In this document: positions 35,135 through 46,562 of the stretch, piece by piece
Layout of the letters: the number at the start of each line of letters is the position of its first letter
Position numbering within the stretch: the first letter of the stretch is position 1
DNA from: Udeniomyces pyricola
Taxonomy: Eukaryota > Basidiomycota > Tremellomycetes > Cystofilobasidiales > Mrakiaceae
Direction: 5' to 3'
DNA: 64,000 nucleotides
NCBI GenBank assembly: GCA_039545295.1
Contig: BCIK01000005.1
Coordinates: 965,142-1,029,141, forward strand
Program-made: the position numbers and the translations under genes
The notes under the pieces: generated by a model
The model's input: the letters and a program-made list of their open reading frames with translations, nothing else
Databases searched by the model: none
What the model was told of the DNA's origin: nothing

Positions 35135-38100
35135 TCAACTCGACAACATCCCCGGGTCCTCCTCAACGCCTTCTCTCAAAACCCTCTCCCAAATCCTCTC
35201 GCCTTCCCTCAAATCCAACTTTGGCAACTCGACCTTGCAACCCCCATTCCCACCACCCCCTCCTCCTCCTCCTCCTCCTCCTCCTCCTCCTCCCACACTC
35301 TTCCCTCTCCTCCTCTCCATCCTCTCCCCTTCCCATATCCCCACCAGCGAATCACACAACTTCTTGATCCCAAAAATAAACCCTTCGTCCGGTCTATCCG
35401 GATGAACCGGTGGGAACCTCGCCAACGCTTTCCCCGTCCCTCCATCAAACTTCACATCGTACCCTTTTCCCAAACTCTCTTCGGGTAAAGCTTCTTCGGC
35501 GAGACGTTGGGAGAGGGGGAGAGGGAGGTAGTCTCGACCGGTCGTGGTATGGGCGAAATCGACGATGCGGATCTTGATCTCGCCTCGGGAGAGATGATGA
35601 GGGATCGAGGTTGATGTCGTCGTTGGGGTGGGAGTGGTTGAGGATGAGGTTGTAGGGCCGGTTCCAGAAGGATCACTTCCTTGGGTGGTGGTGGTGGTGG
35701 TGGTGGGAGATGAAGATAGAGGGTTCGTACCGGCGGCAGCTGATGTAGATGAGGATGGGAAAGGACTTGGTCCATGAGGATTTGACAATGAACCTCCGCC
35801 ACCAATCGTTGTCGTCGTCATCGTCGTCGTCGTCATTTTTGCAGCGGAGCTCGTCGGATTTTTCTTGATAAAAGACGAGGAAGGAGGAACCATTCGACGA
35901 GGGGATAGAGGAGGGTCGTTTGCAAACGCGTCGGCGGAATGAGCGCGACGCGTCGGGTAAGTCATCGAACCGCGTCGACCCCGGATCGGTTCGGGAACAT
36001 CCTCGTGATGGGCCGGGTGATGCTGGACGACGTGTCGCCGAGGTGGTCGAGAAGAAGCAGGTAGACCAGATCCAACCGAAGCCCCGTCCTGTGTTGACTG
36101 CGATGGCAAAAGCTCGCTGATATCACTCGGGATAGAGCTTGTGTCCCCTTGGTTCGTTCCTTGACCTCGTTGCGTTTCGTTCTCTGTCTCCTCCTCTGCT
36201 ATCCCTCGACTCCTCCTTGGTGGCAACCCCAATTCCTCCTCCGCTCCCACTCTCAACACCTCTTGGACCTCGGGATCCCCATCATAGATGAACAATAACG
36301 AACACCCATAGAACCGGAAGCCCGGCAACTTGTGCAAAATCAGGGCCAACCGCCAGAGCTTGCGGAGGATATTGGGGATGTGATGGACGAGGAGGTTCGA
36401 AGGCCCATCGGAGAGAAAAGAACCGAGGACGGCGGAGAATTCGTCGGGTTTGAGCTTACGACCGGTGAGTTTGTTTTGGGACGCAAAGGAATCGAGTTCA
36501 GAGTTCCAAACCTGCGAAATGACGAGTGCGTGCAACAACAACACAAACGAGAAAGGGGAAGAGAAGGGTTCGATTTGAAGGTGGAATGAGTTGGTCAGTC
36601 ACATCACAGATCAATACAAGGAAAATCAAAAGGAGAGAAAGAGTGAAACCGCAATCTCCCTTGCGTTCTCGAAATCTCAAAAGACAACTAACCTGCATCC
36701 CACAAATCCTCACGCCCAACGTCCGACTCGTCGTATTATCACATTTCTTACGTTGACTCTTCGCTTTGAGCGGGGTAGCGTCGTACCCATACTGCCTCGT
36801 GCCCATCTTGAGATCCAACACGCAAGGTCTCTTGAGTCGTCCGGTGAGATCTTCCATGAGGATAAAGTACGCTTGACGGGTGACGGATGAAGCGTCGTCA
36901 GTCGCACCACCACTAGGCGTGGTAGCCAGGGCGGGTGAAGGCGAGGGTGAATGTTGACGGGAGGACGACTGCGAGAGACGTTGATGTTCTTGCGAGAGTT
37001 GGTGAGAAGGAGTGCCAGCGGGAGGCGTGTCGTCGAGGAGAGAAGGACAAGGAGGACGAGGAGGTGAGATATCGGATGGGGAGGTAGCTCCGAGGGGTGA
37101 AAGTGTCGAGTATCGTAGAGGGGGTGACTCGGGATGGGTTTGATGGCACTCGGGTTCGGACTCTTCACGGATCGTTTCCGGTTGACGCTGCTGCTGCTGC
37201 TGTTGGTCGGACTCTTCGTCGTCATCCATCTCGAACAAGGTGTTTTCCTCTTCGACAAAGTCGCGAGTCATCGAGCGATAACTCGACACACGGCTTGCCG
37301 AAGTTGGTGTGCTCGGTGGGACGGGAGGGAGAAGGGTGCTAAGCGTTCGTTGCAGACTCGGGCTCGATGCGTTGGGAGGGGCACCACTCCCTCCTTCGCG
37401 AGGCATGGGGTATTCAGAGTGGATGCGTCGGATGCTCGGTTTCATGCTGATGGGTGTACCAGGACTTGGCGATGAGGGGGACGACGGGAAGGAATCGACC
37501 GAGTCAAGATCAGGGACGCTCGGATGGAAGACGATGGCGGGTGAAGAGGGTCCACGTCGAAGATCTGGATGCGAAGTCGAGCCCGAGACATGCTGCTTTC
37601 GCCTTGCTCCTCCGGTACCGACAGCTGACCCACCGGCAGCTCCTTGCTGACCGAGGTGCCATCGCTTAGCAATCGTTGAAAAGACAAGATCTCGCAGTTT
37701 GGTGTTGACCGTCGTGGCGCCGACGCCACCGCCAATGTTGCCGGACGCAAGTTGGGAGTTCTTCACGAGGTACTCGTGATGCGAGGGAAAGTCTCGAAGA
37801 TGGGGTTGCGAATGTTCAGGTTGCTGGTTTCGCTCTTGGGCAGCAGCGACGCTCGCGAGGGACGGGTACGAGACAGCGTGTTGAAGGGGTGAAGAGGATG
37901 GCGTAGGGGTGGTCGTGAAAAGAGGGGGAGATTGCGAAAGATGGTGGTCTTGCAGGGATGGAGAAGAAGGATAGGTGAAGCTGCCAAATCCCTCTGGGTA
38001 CGAGCCTGATGGCTTGGCAGTAGTGGGGATTGCAGCGGGTAACGCTCGGTTGAGAGCCGCAGACGTCGCCGGGCTAAGTTCTCTCGCCGACGACGAGCCT

Positions 38101-41098
38101 TCTTCCAGACTCAGGCGTCGATCTCTTTCTCCATCCTTGCTACTTCCATCTCTCGGCGTGGACCCTTCTATCGGACTGATATTCAGTCCAGGGCGAACTT
38201 TGGCTCGACCGCGCACGCTGCCTCGAAGGCTCCCTTCCTCGTCGCTCTTCTTTCCGCCCTCGCTCCGCTTGTACTTAAGCATCCAATCCGGCACGACGTG
38301 ACGATTCCAGTCGAGGGCGACTTCGGGAACCTCGTCGTCCGAGATGCCACTGGACGTGGCGGGTGCGGGCGACGAAAAGACGTTGTTGGCGCTGGTCGAG
38401 GATCGTCGAGAGGTGACTGGCCGGGATGAGAGCGCGGGAGAAGGACGGGATTCCATGACGGAGGAGGCTACACTTAGAGGAGGAAGGTCACCCATGGGAG
38501 ATGATGGATGGTGGGGCGCGAGTTGAGGAGAGAGGGATGAGGGGCGAGGTTGTCGGCGGTAATTGACGAGCATAACGCCGAGGTAGCGAGGAATGAAACC
38601 CAGCAATTCAGGGGCCTCTCTCTCGACGGCCTCGTAAAAGATGTTTTCTCTCGACACCAGGGGCTAGAGAGGTATGATGTTGTTCGACGGGTTGATAGAA
38701 TCGTGTCACCAAATCAATTCACAAACAAGCGTTACTAACCAATTGAGTCAGAACATAGACAAAGAGGGAGTAGCCGTACCTTGCACACCGCTCTTTTGGT
38801 AAACTTGTAGATGGCCGAGTGACCTCCGACTTGGTTCTTGAAAGGCATCAGCGGAACTGTCGGCAAATGACTTTCTTCTTCATCTTCGTCCGTTACGCCA
38901 TCATCATACTCCTCGCTTTCACCCTCGCCCTCAAGCCCGTGACTGTTGACTCGTGAGGATCGAGCGACACGAGTTTGCCTTGGCGATGGCTGAGCGATGC
39001 CAGCTGTACTGGCTCGGTGGAAGTACGAGTCCGAGTCGGAAGAGGAAGAAGTGTAGATGGAAGAACAATCCGAATCGGTCCAGTCGTTTTCCTCGTCCTC
39101 GCCTAGACTACCTTCTACCTCGGAGCTTGGTGAAGAAATCGTTGACGTGACGACGGCAGAGAGACTTTGAGTTGGAGACGGGATTGACAGAGCAGGAGGG
39201 ACTTCGAAGCGAGTAGACTCAAGTGCGGGAGAAGGAAGGTCAAGACAGGGCACAGTCGGATTCGTGGCGGCCGAGTCGAGGTGTGGGTTGGGCGAAACAA
39301 ACGGAGAGTACCGCATGTGCTGGTCTAATGGTGAGCCGATGTGAGAGGATGGCGTGGAATGGATGATGTTGACGGAGGAGGATTGCAGGTCGACGAGGAC
39401 AGAAGGACGGTTGTGAGAGGAAGGGGGGGAAAGTTGAAAGGAAGCAACGCCGTGAACGTCGAGCACCTCATCTGCAGAGAGGCCATGAGAGAGCGTCGGG
39501 CGCCGGCTCGAGCTGGAAGCAGGGACCGGGGCACATGATGAATGGAGTTGACGTTTCTTGGGCGATATCGGACTCTTTGGCGTCTTGCGGGTATGGTGAG
39601 ATCGAGACGACTTGCGACGCGCCAACCCCCCTTCGCCTTCGCTCGCATCGAAACTTTGACCGGAGAGATCGGCCTCTGGCTTGCCGCGATGCACCTCCTC
39701 CTTGGATCTGCTGTCCCTTTCCTCTTCATCCTCTTCAAAGACAATGGCCGAACCAAGCCCCATCCCCTCCCTAGCCTTATCCATGTCGCGAACGCGGTCC
39801 TTTTCCTTGCGATCCTTTTCCTTGTCTTGAACCCCACCGCTGGTTTCCTTGAAGAGACCCATGCCGAGGCTGACCTTGCGACCGCCCTTGCCAGGCCTAG
39901 GGGTTTCGTCGTCTCCCGTCGAGTCGCCTGGTAATCCACCTTCGTCGGCCCTCCCGCTAGAGCCGCCAGCTGCTGCTTTGGCCTCTTTGATCCTCGAGAC
40001 CTCCTTCTTGGCCTTGGCCTTGGTCTCCTCTCGAAGCATGGCCTCACCTAGACTGCGCTTTAACGCGGGGCCGAGGGATTCGATGCCGCCGACGAGATCA
40101 TCGAAGTCGACAGGGTCCGTCGCGGACGGCATGGAGAACTTGGCGTCGAGGGAGAAATGAGGAAGACGCGAGCCCGGCTGAGGCGCGTTGTTGCCGACAA
40201 TGGCCGGAGGAATCGAGATTGAGGGATCGAGGGAGACAGGGTATGGAATCGAGATGGAATTGCATCGCCCACGCCGGCGAGGGACGAAGTGAGCGGTCGA
40301 ACCCGACGGAAGGGAAGGCAACGGAGCCGAGAGCAACGGTGGCGGGTCAGGGTATGTCTGGGAGTGGAGAAGCGGGCTTGAAGCGTTCTTGACCGATTTA
40401 TAGGACGTCGAGCGAGAGGGAGGGTTGGTGTTCTGAGGCGAGCGGGGTCGAGTAGAGCCGGTCGGGTGAAGGCGCGCGTTAGCTCGTTTGACAGGGGAGA
40501 GGCCACCGCCGCTTGTCGTTCGACGGTAGGTGGGAAAGGTGGGAGAGGTATCTATGAGGGTCTCTTCCGAGGTGGAGAAACTCGTCGATGGCTTAGGCCG
40601 ACGCTGAGACGGGAGGGATGCCCCCCTACCGAGCTGGTCACGTCGTTCCTCGTCCGAGTCCGAAGAGAGACCCCCAAGGTGAGATTGCGGCTGATGATGT
40701 TGATGGTGTTGCTTCTGCTGCTGAAACTCCTGTCGGTGCTCAATTGTCCAGGCCCGCTCTTTGCCCTTCCATGAGGGAGATCGCTTGGTGGACTCAAGGC
40801 CATGCTTGGAGGTCTTGATGAGCGTGTCGCCGTCGCCAGGCTCGTCCCGGTCGTGCCGCAGGGAGGCCGAAACAGTCTCGTCGAGCGTCGTCTTGCGCGA
40901 GAGTGGGCGACGATGTTTGATAAAGGAATTGGATCGAAAGCTTGAGATCGGAGGGGATATTGGTGGGGATAAGGCTGGCGAGGGTCCTGACCGCGATCGT
41001 CCGGCGAGGGAAGAAGAGGCCGTCGAGGCATGTTCGCTCGCAAGAGAGGAGACGACGACCTCGCTGGGATCGGCAGAGGTCAAGCGAGGAGGTTCCAT
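35135..41098 (-). CDS. KCS1: Kcs1-type inositol hexakisphosphate kinase, unusually long
   Basis: Three exons (38780-41098, 36693-38663, 35135-36511) encode 1888 residues. About 760 residues of Ser/Pro-rich sequence come first. Then [22 protein letters not shown] and [23 protein letters not shown] mark the kinase N-lobe. The inositol polyphosphate kinase signature PCVLDLKMG lies near 1386-1394 (Asp1390, Lys1392). VDFAHTTTG near 1746 holds the metal-binding Asp. [21 protein letters not shown] closes the fold. Long disordered inserts break up the kinase domain itself. Kcs1 makes 5-PP-InsP5 (InsP7), which signals phosphate and energy status. A (GGA)n stretch near the C-terminus encodes about 15 Gly. 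The start at 41098 is the first Met of the open frame. Confidence 0.92.
35257..35293. repeat. Trinucleotide (TCC/GGA)n repeat inside KCS1
   Basis: About twelve TCC units on + (GGA on the coding strand) encode a pure Gly run in the C-terminal tail of the Kcs1-like kinase, after the last conserved motif. Length is likely to vary between strains. Confidence 0.75.
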
Positions 41099-42259
41099 AT
41101 GGGTCTGGCGTGAGAGAAGGCCTCAAGTGATGCAGTCAGTTGGGTCTGGGCACAGGAGCAAGGGACGTAACAAGCGCAAGCCAACAAAAGGTCGAGAAGT
41201 GAGCTAGCGTGAGCGGAACTGACGAGCGTAGTTGAGTGCGATAGAGGCTGTGTTTGGGTAAGCGAATAGCTGTGGACGGCGTGCGAGGATGGATCTGTTG
41301 AGCGTTGAGACAAGAAGGCGGATGTGACCCAAGCTAGGGGAGTCAGCGATGCACGTTGGTGGGCAAGTATGATGAGGATGAGACAGGTTGAGGCGGTGGG
41401 CATATACTGATAGATGATAGATGATTGATGGCAAGGGAATCCAGTCGCGACGGATATGAGGCGATTGAACAGTGAGTGTTGGTGAGCTGGAGGGAGCTCG
41501 CGGCCCTGGCGGTTCGAGCCATGGGCCGAGTGGGACATGGGTAGGAACTTACCAAGAGGACCGATGGTTGGAATGATCCGAGCTAAAATAGGCTCTGAAG
41601 GGTTGCAACAACGAGGGATAGCTGGAGGGGAGCGAACGTGGGTCTGGCTGGACCTCAGGTGGTCAAAGAGAGGCGTCTCCTGGGCACTCGACGAGGGGAT
41701 GTTGGTGAGCAGTCGGGATAAGTGGAGTTAGACAAGGGAAGAAGGGGTAGATCAAGATGACTTTTGAGAATGTACAGGTAGAATGGGATGAAGGGATGCC
41801 GGTGGGATGGGCGAAGGGGGGGGGGGTGGAGTGGCAGCAGCAGAGGCAGCGGTCGGATGAGGACGAAATCGGGGGATGATGATGAACGGATGAACGGATG
41901 AGGCGAAGGTGCTGCTAACTTCTGACTATTAGATCAACCCAGGCATTAAGGGCAAGCGGTTTACATTTTCAACCATCATTATTCTGCCTGATTGAATGAC
42001 CAGTCGAGCATACATAGTATATTGACATGATATATACCTTACAGCAGGCTGCATACACATCAAAACCATTACCATTACCATCACCATCACCCACGTTCTA
42101 TCAAAGTAGTAACGCCTCGATCATCAACGCCTTGCATGCAGTTTCGCCAGAGGCCAGAGGCCGATTCTCCCAGGCCTACATTAGTTATGTAATTGCGCAA
42201 CGTACTAATTGCTATAATCTACAATCCATATCATCGCCACCATATAACGCCCATCCCTC
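41099..42259. promoter_or_regulatory. Divergent region between KCS1 and DHODH
   Basis: About 1.2 kb. It should contain the KCS1 leader and promoter (41099 to about 41900) and the DHODH promoter. A G-rich run lies at 41817-41827, followed by short GGATGA repeats to about 41905. A (CCATTA)n-like stretch (accattaccattaccatcaccatcaccc) spans about 42064-42091, just upstream of the DHODH leader. No gene recognised. Confidence 0.4.
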
Positions 42260-43741
42260 ATGCCAGCTATCCCTCTCGGTCACCTCCTTCTTGAGCAACC
42301 CCTCCTCAACTCTTCCTGCCCATGGGCTTCCGAATATGACCAGATAGAGCAGCTCTACGATTCTCCCTTCACTGGCGCAGTCACCACCCGCACGGCGACC
42401 CTCGAGGGCTTTAAACAGCATCCTAATCTCCACAGTGTCAGTCCTCATCGGACGGCACTTCATATCTCACCAACCCATCAGTCCCACTGCTGCCCATTAT
42501 TCTTTTCGTCTGGCTGCACTCGTATACACATACTCACATCCCCTCGGCATCCCTCTCTTCACCGTCTTCTTCCAACGCAGCACACTTTTTTCAAAGCCAG
42601 TCGATCCTCCCTCAACACGTATGGGTACTCCCCTCACCCACTCCAAGTCTATCTCGCCATCGCTCGCCAGATTCTCACCGCACGACCCACCTCTCGAAAG
42701 CCCATCATCATCTCCATCACCTCATCCGATCCGATGGAGCTTGAAGCGATGGCTATGGCCGTCGGTCAGCTCAACCGAGAGCTCAAGATGGAGATGGGCC
42801 CGCCGTCGGATGTGACGGGGAAGGCCGAAGGGGAGAGTAGTATCAGTGGTGGGTTTCGTATCGGTGTTGAAATCAACACGTCGTGCGTGAGTTAATGAAT
42901 TTTGTTTTTGAAAGAAATTAAAATAAAAAAAGTCATCTCTTGATCTCTTGTCTCCCTATCTTTCTTTTTCTTCTCCCCATCTAAACAGCCCAACATCCCC
43001 AACCATCCACCTCCATCGTACACCCCCCAGACCTCATTTCCTCACCTTCTCAACCCCCTTCTCTCAAACCTCTCTCCAGCCCTAACGCTCGGCCTCAAAC
43101 TCCCTCCTTACACCCACATCGGTCAGTTCCAAGATCTCGTCGCGTTTCTCGAGACGGACGAGGCGTCGGGCAAAGTGGCCTATTTGGCGTGCTGCAATAC
43201 GCTCGGTGGCTGCCTTGGGTTCGGGAGTGAACTCATGGGCGTGCCAGCAGCGGTTGATCCGGGAGAAGGGGTCAACCAGGGACTCGATGAGGATAGGTTT
43301 GCAGGTTTGGCTGGAGAGGCAGTCCATCCTCTTGCGTTAGGGTACGTTGGAAAACATATCGATTCGCGTCCAGTTCCGACCAGAAGGACGTGACGAGTCG
43401 TCCGAAATTTTTTTTTAAAATGAAATAAATAAATAAAATATGAAAAGATCAAAGGGTTCCTCTGGACTCCGATCTGTCGTTTTCTTGATCTTCCCGACTA
43501 ATCTCTTCTTGGTTGCATGGGCTTTATTTTTGACTCCATCAGCAACGTCCGGCGCCTTCGGCTGATGCTGGACGCTTCGAGTCGGCTCCAGGACGTCAAG
43601 GTGATTGGTATCGGGGGAGCGAATAACGCGGCGAGCGTCCGACGGTTCCTTAAAGCTGGCGCGTGTGCGGTCGGCTGTGCGACGATATTGGGCCTAAGGG
43701 GCGTGGAGGTGTTTGAGGAGATGGTGCCAGATGGGAAGTGA
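42260..43741 (+). CDS. URA1: Dihydroorotate dehydrogenase, class 1A (fumarate) type
   Basis: Four exons (42260-42436, 42581-42886, 42989-43341, 43543-43741) encode 344 residues. LLNSSCPWAS and LYDSPFTGAVTTRTATLEGF match the N-terminal region of class 1A enzymes, followed by LNTYGYSPHPL. The active-site loop VEINTSCPNIPNHPP carries Cys161, the class 1 catalytic base (class 2 uses Ser). KVIGIGGANNAASVRRFLKAGACAVGCAT is the FMN phosphate-binding end, split here by exon boundaries only upstream. No presequence or membrane helix is present, unlike mitochondrial class 2 enzymes, so it should be cytosolic and use fumarate. It makes orotate for UMP synthesis. The first intron could be placed otherwise, but 42437-42580 has the best signals. 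Confidence 0.85.
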
Positions 43742-44025
43742 GAGGATTGGAACGAGATGATCTAAAGGGGGAAAGGGGGGGGGGGACAAGGTTGGGCGAT
43801 GTAGGATCGATCAAGGACTTGATGAAACGACGGACAAAAAAAAAGAAAGAAAAAAAAAAACGGGACATACATTGATTGATTTCGATGATGATTGATATAT
43901 GACAATGACACTTTGATGACGGTCCTTGTAACCCCCATCCGACCCTTTTCGACCTTTTTTCTTTCTTTCTTTCTTCCGTCTGGTCTATCCATCTGCCTTT
44001 GACCCATCTCACTTGTTACCCCAAC

Positions 44026-45915
44026 ATGCCAATCGTCATCCCTTCCTCAACCATTACCCGGTCCCTACTTCGATCGACCCGTTCCTCCAGCTGCTTCCTC
44101 GCTTCCTCCTCTTCTTCTCCAGCCCTTCGGGTCCTCTGCGGAAGAAGCCACCCTTCTCCTTTCGTCTCCTCATTCCGACCTATCTCGTTCTCTCACTCGA
44201 CCTTCTCCCCTTCATCATGCGCCAAAGATCCCAACTACACACCTATCGCAATCGAGAACCGATCGGAAACCATCGAATCAAGCTCGCCCAACTCTCAGAA
44301 GCGTCAACACGAAGAACTCGATTCAATCCCTTGTCCTGCCATCGCCGAGGAGACTTCCCCGACGACGACGACGGCGGCGGACGAGACCAACCCTTTCGGG
44401 GTTTCCCCTGTGCAGAACAAAGACTCAGAGTATACTCCCATCGCAAAGGACGTTGGGAAAGGAGAGGATCTGGAAGCTCCGGGATCAAGTAAACGCGTGC
44501 ATGAGGATTTGGATGCCGTACCGAGTCCGGCGATGATGGAGGAGGAGGAGACTAAAGTCATCGTCCCGGCCATCGAGCCGAAAGGAACCACGTATCCGTA
44601 CAAGATTTATGAGGGGCCGTTTGGAAGACCGTTCAAGTTGCTCAAGTACGTAAGGGGATAGCGAGGGGATACTTGTCGGAACGTTGCAGGGACGAAAGAT
44701 GCTAGAAGGAGGGTAAAGGGAGAAAGGAGACGCATACGTAACAAGATTTCTATCCGGGTCTTGTCCTGTCCTTTGATTTTTTCCCCCGAAAAAGATTGCT
44801 AGTCCTCCGTCTTCCTGATCCATAGGGAACAATTTATTTATATATATTTTTAAAGAAGACGCACGCCGAATCATCGTTCCTAACCATCTTCTTCATTTTA
44901 TCTTTCTTTTCCTCTTTCACCTTTGGTTTTTAGGGCGTTCTCCTTGTCTTCCCTCGCTATTTCCCTCTCGCTTTCGCCTTTCATCTTCCTCCTCGAGGCG
45001 CCACTTGGTCTGGCGGGTCGGTTCTTCCTAGCCGGATGTGCCATCTCCGTACGTCGTCTCTCATCCTTCCATCCCCCCCCCCCCCCCCCCCCCCCCCNCC
45101 NCCCCTTGCCTCAAAGGACAAGAGAGAAAAAAAAAAAAACCCCGAGAACCCCTTCGAGACTTAGAATATGATTTCTTAACTGATCCGCCCGAATCTTGAT
45201 CCGAATCCATCTGTTGTCCTTTTCCTCCCCTCCTCTCCCCTCCCCCGCCCTCCCTGCCCTTGAATCCCTCACGTTCTTCACTTGTCTCCAGACCACCATC
45301 ACATCGACGGCCCTCATCGGATTCTGTTCGGTCCCTTATGCCGCTCAAATCGAGCTTCTCGAGCCGTTGACGAAAGAACAACCCAACCCGGCTATTCGCA
45401 TTTTGACGTACACGACGTTCTTGCAAAAGGTCAGTGGATGGGGGAGGGAGGAGGGAGCGATGAGGGGGGATATGAGAGGGGAAATGGTGGAAAGGGAAGA
45501 GGAGAACAGGGAGGAAAAAAAAAGGAGAAAAGGGAGGTGGGGAAGGAAGAAGAAGAAGAGCTTAATCCGCTAAAACTCCTCCCTTATCCTCTCCTACTTG
45601 CTATCTTTTTTTTTTTTTTTTTTTGTCATCTTTCAGCGCTACACGACGCTCACGACTCCACTCTTCATCCACACGGCTTCTCGTCCGCTTTCGACCTGGA
45701 CCCTTCGAACGCTGCACAACCCTCCTTCGGTCCCTTACCCTGACATCGTCGCCCAAACGACCGATGGCAAAGGCAAGGTCTTGGGCACGTGGGATGGCGA
45801 TTTGCCGATCGAGGGAACGGGCGTCCAGCAGCATTTCTTTGTGCATGAGGATTTGTTGGAAGGGAAATGGGGTTTGGATAAGTGGAGGTCGAGGAAGGTG
45901 TCGGACTTTGAGTGA
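44026..45915 (+). CDS. TMEM70/TMEM186-family mitochondrial membrane protein
   Basis: Four exons (44026-44645, 44934-45048, 45292-45429, 45637-45915) encode 383 residues. The N-terminus is Ser/Arg-rich with almost no acidic residues, as in a matrix presequence. The conserved domain starts at IYEGPFGRPFKLLKAFSLSSLA. It contains two membrane helices (about 207-245 and 246-270) and continues with PYAAQIELLEPL and PLFIHTASRPLSTW. The C-terminal FFVHEDLLEG is also typical. Animal relatives assist assembly of ATP synthase or complex I in the inner membrane; that role is inferred. Between presequence and domain lies an acidic linker with a duplicated unit: residues 71-109 and 136-173 share YTPIA, KR.HE.LD and P.PA..EE. 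The linker is variable in the family, so the duplication is probably local. Confidence 0.78.
45084..45104. repeat. Poly-C tract with two ambiguous bases in an intron
   Basis: A run of about 25 C with N at 45098 and 45101 lies in the second intron of the TMEM70-like gene. It does not touch coding sequence. Confidence 0.7.
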
Positions 45916-46562
45916 ATGGGTTCGAGGGATGAGAGAGAGAGAGAGAGAAAGAGGGAGAGAGGAGAGTGAATTACGGGGGTTGATGTATACTCAATAGACA
46001 TGAGCTGGGTGATGTATGATGAGTGCATGGATTGGGCGAGATAATGGATGCGATACGCATGGAACATGGGGTTGTTTAGTCTGATGGAACACATACGGCA
46101 GGAATATCACGGACGTCTCGGATCACCATTCAATCTGCGACGAGGTATAACTGACCGCTCTCGCGCTAGCGTGACAATGACGGTATTACGATTATTGTCA
46201 ACTGAGAACGTGCCTCGACTGCTGTGGTTGAGGTGGTTGAAATCGTACATTCATGTAAGTTGGTTGACGTGTTGAATACTATGTATATATACAATGTATG
46301 TATATAATGTATATATATAATGTATATATCATCAACTGACTATGAAAAGTATATATCATGCGTTGAACACACAACGCTCATGGATGGCTGAAATTCCAAG
46401 TTAATCAACATCGCCTTCATCCGACGAACGTCCTGTCCGTCCGTCCCAACGTCAAACGCGTCAAACCCCCGACCCATCGCTTCCTCTCTCTCTCAGTCTC
46501 AAGCCCTTTCTTCATCCGAGTCCTGTCTTCCGAGCAACTCTTCTCACTTAAGCTTCATCGGC
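45916..46562. other. Intergenic region upstream of the ASNSD1-like gene
   Basis: About 650 bp between tandem + strand genes. It holds an AT microsatellite cluster at about 46278-46335 (TGTATATATA units) and one ACGCGT hexamer at 46456-46461, about 100 bp before the ASNSD1 ATG. A pyrimidine-rich leader follows. No gene seen. Confidence 0.45.

Noticed and set aside
39325..40047. 240-codon minus-strand frame within KCS1
   Set aside because: Overlaps the long N-terminal KCS1 exon in another frame; Arg/Pro-rich without motif.
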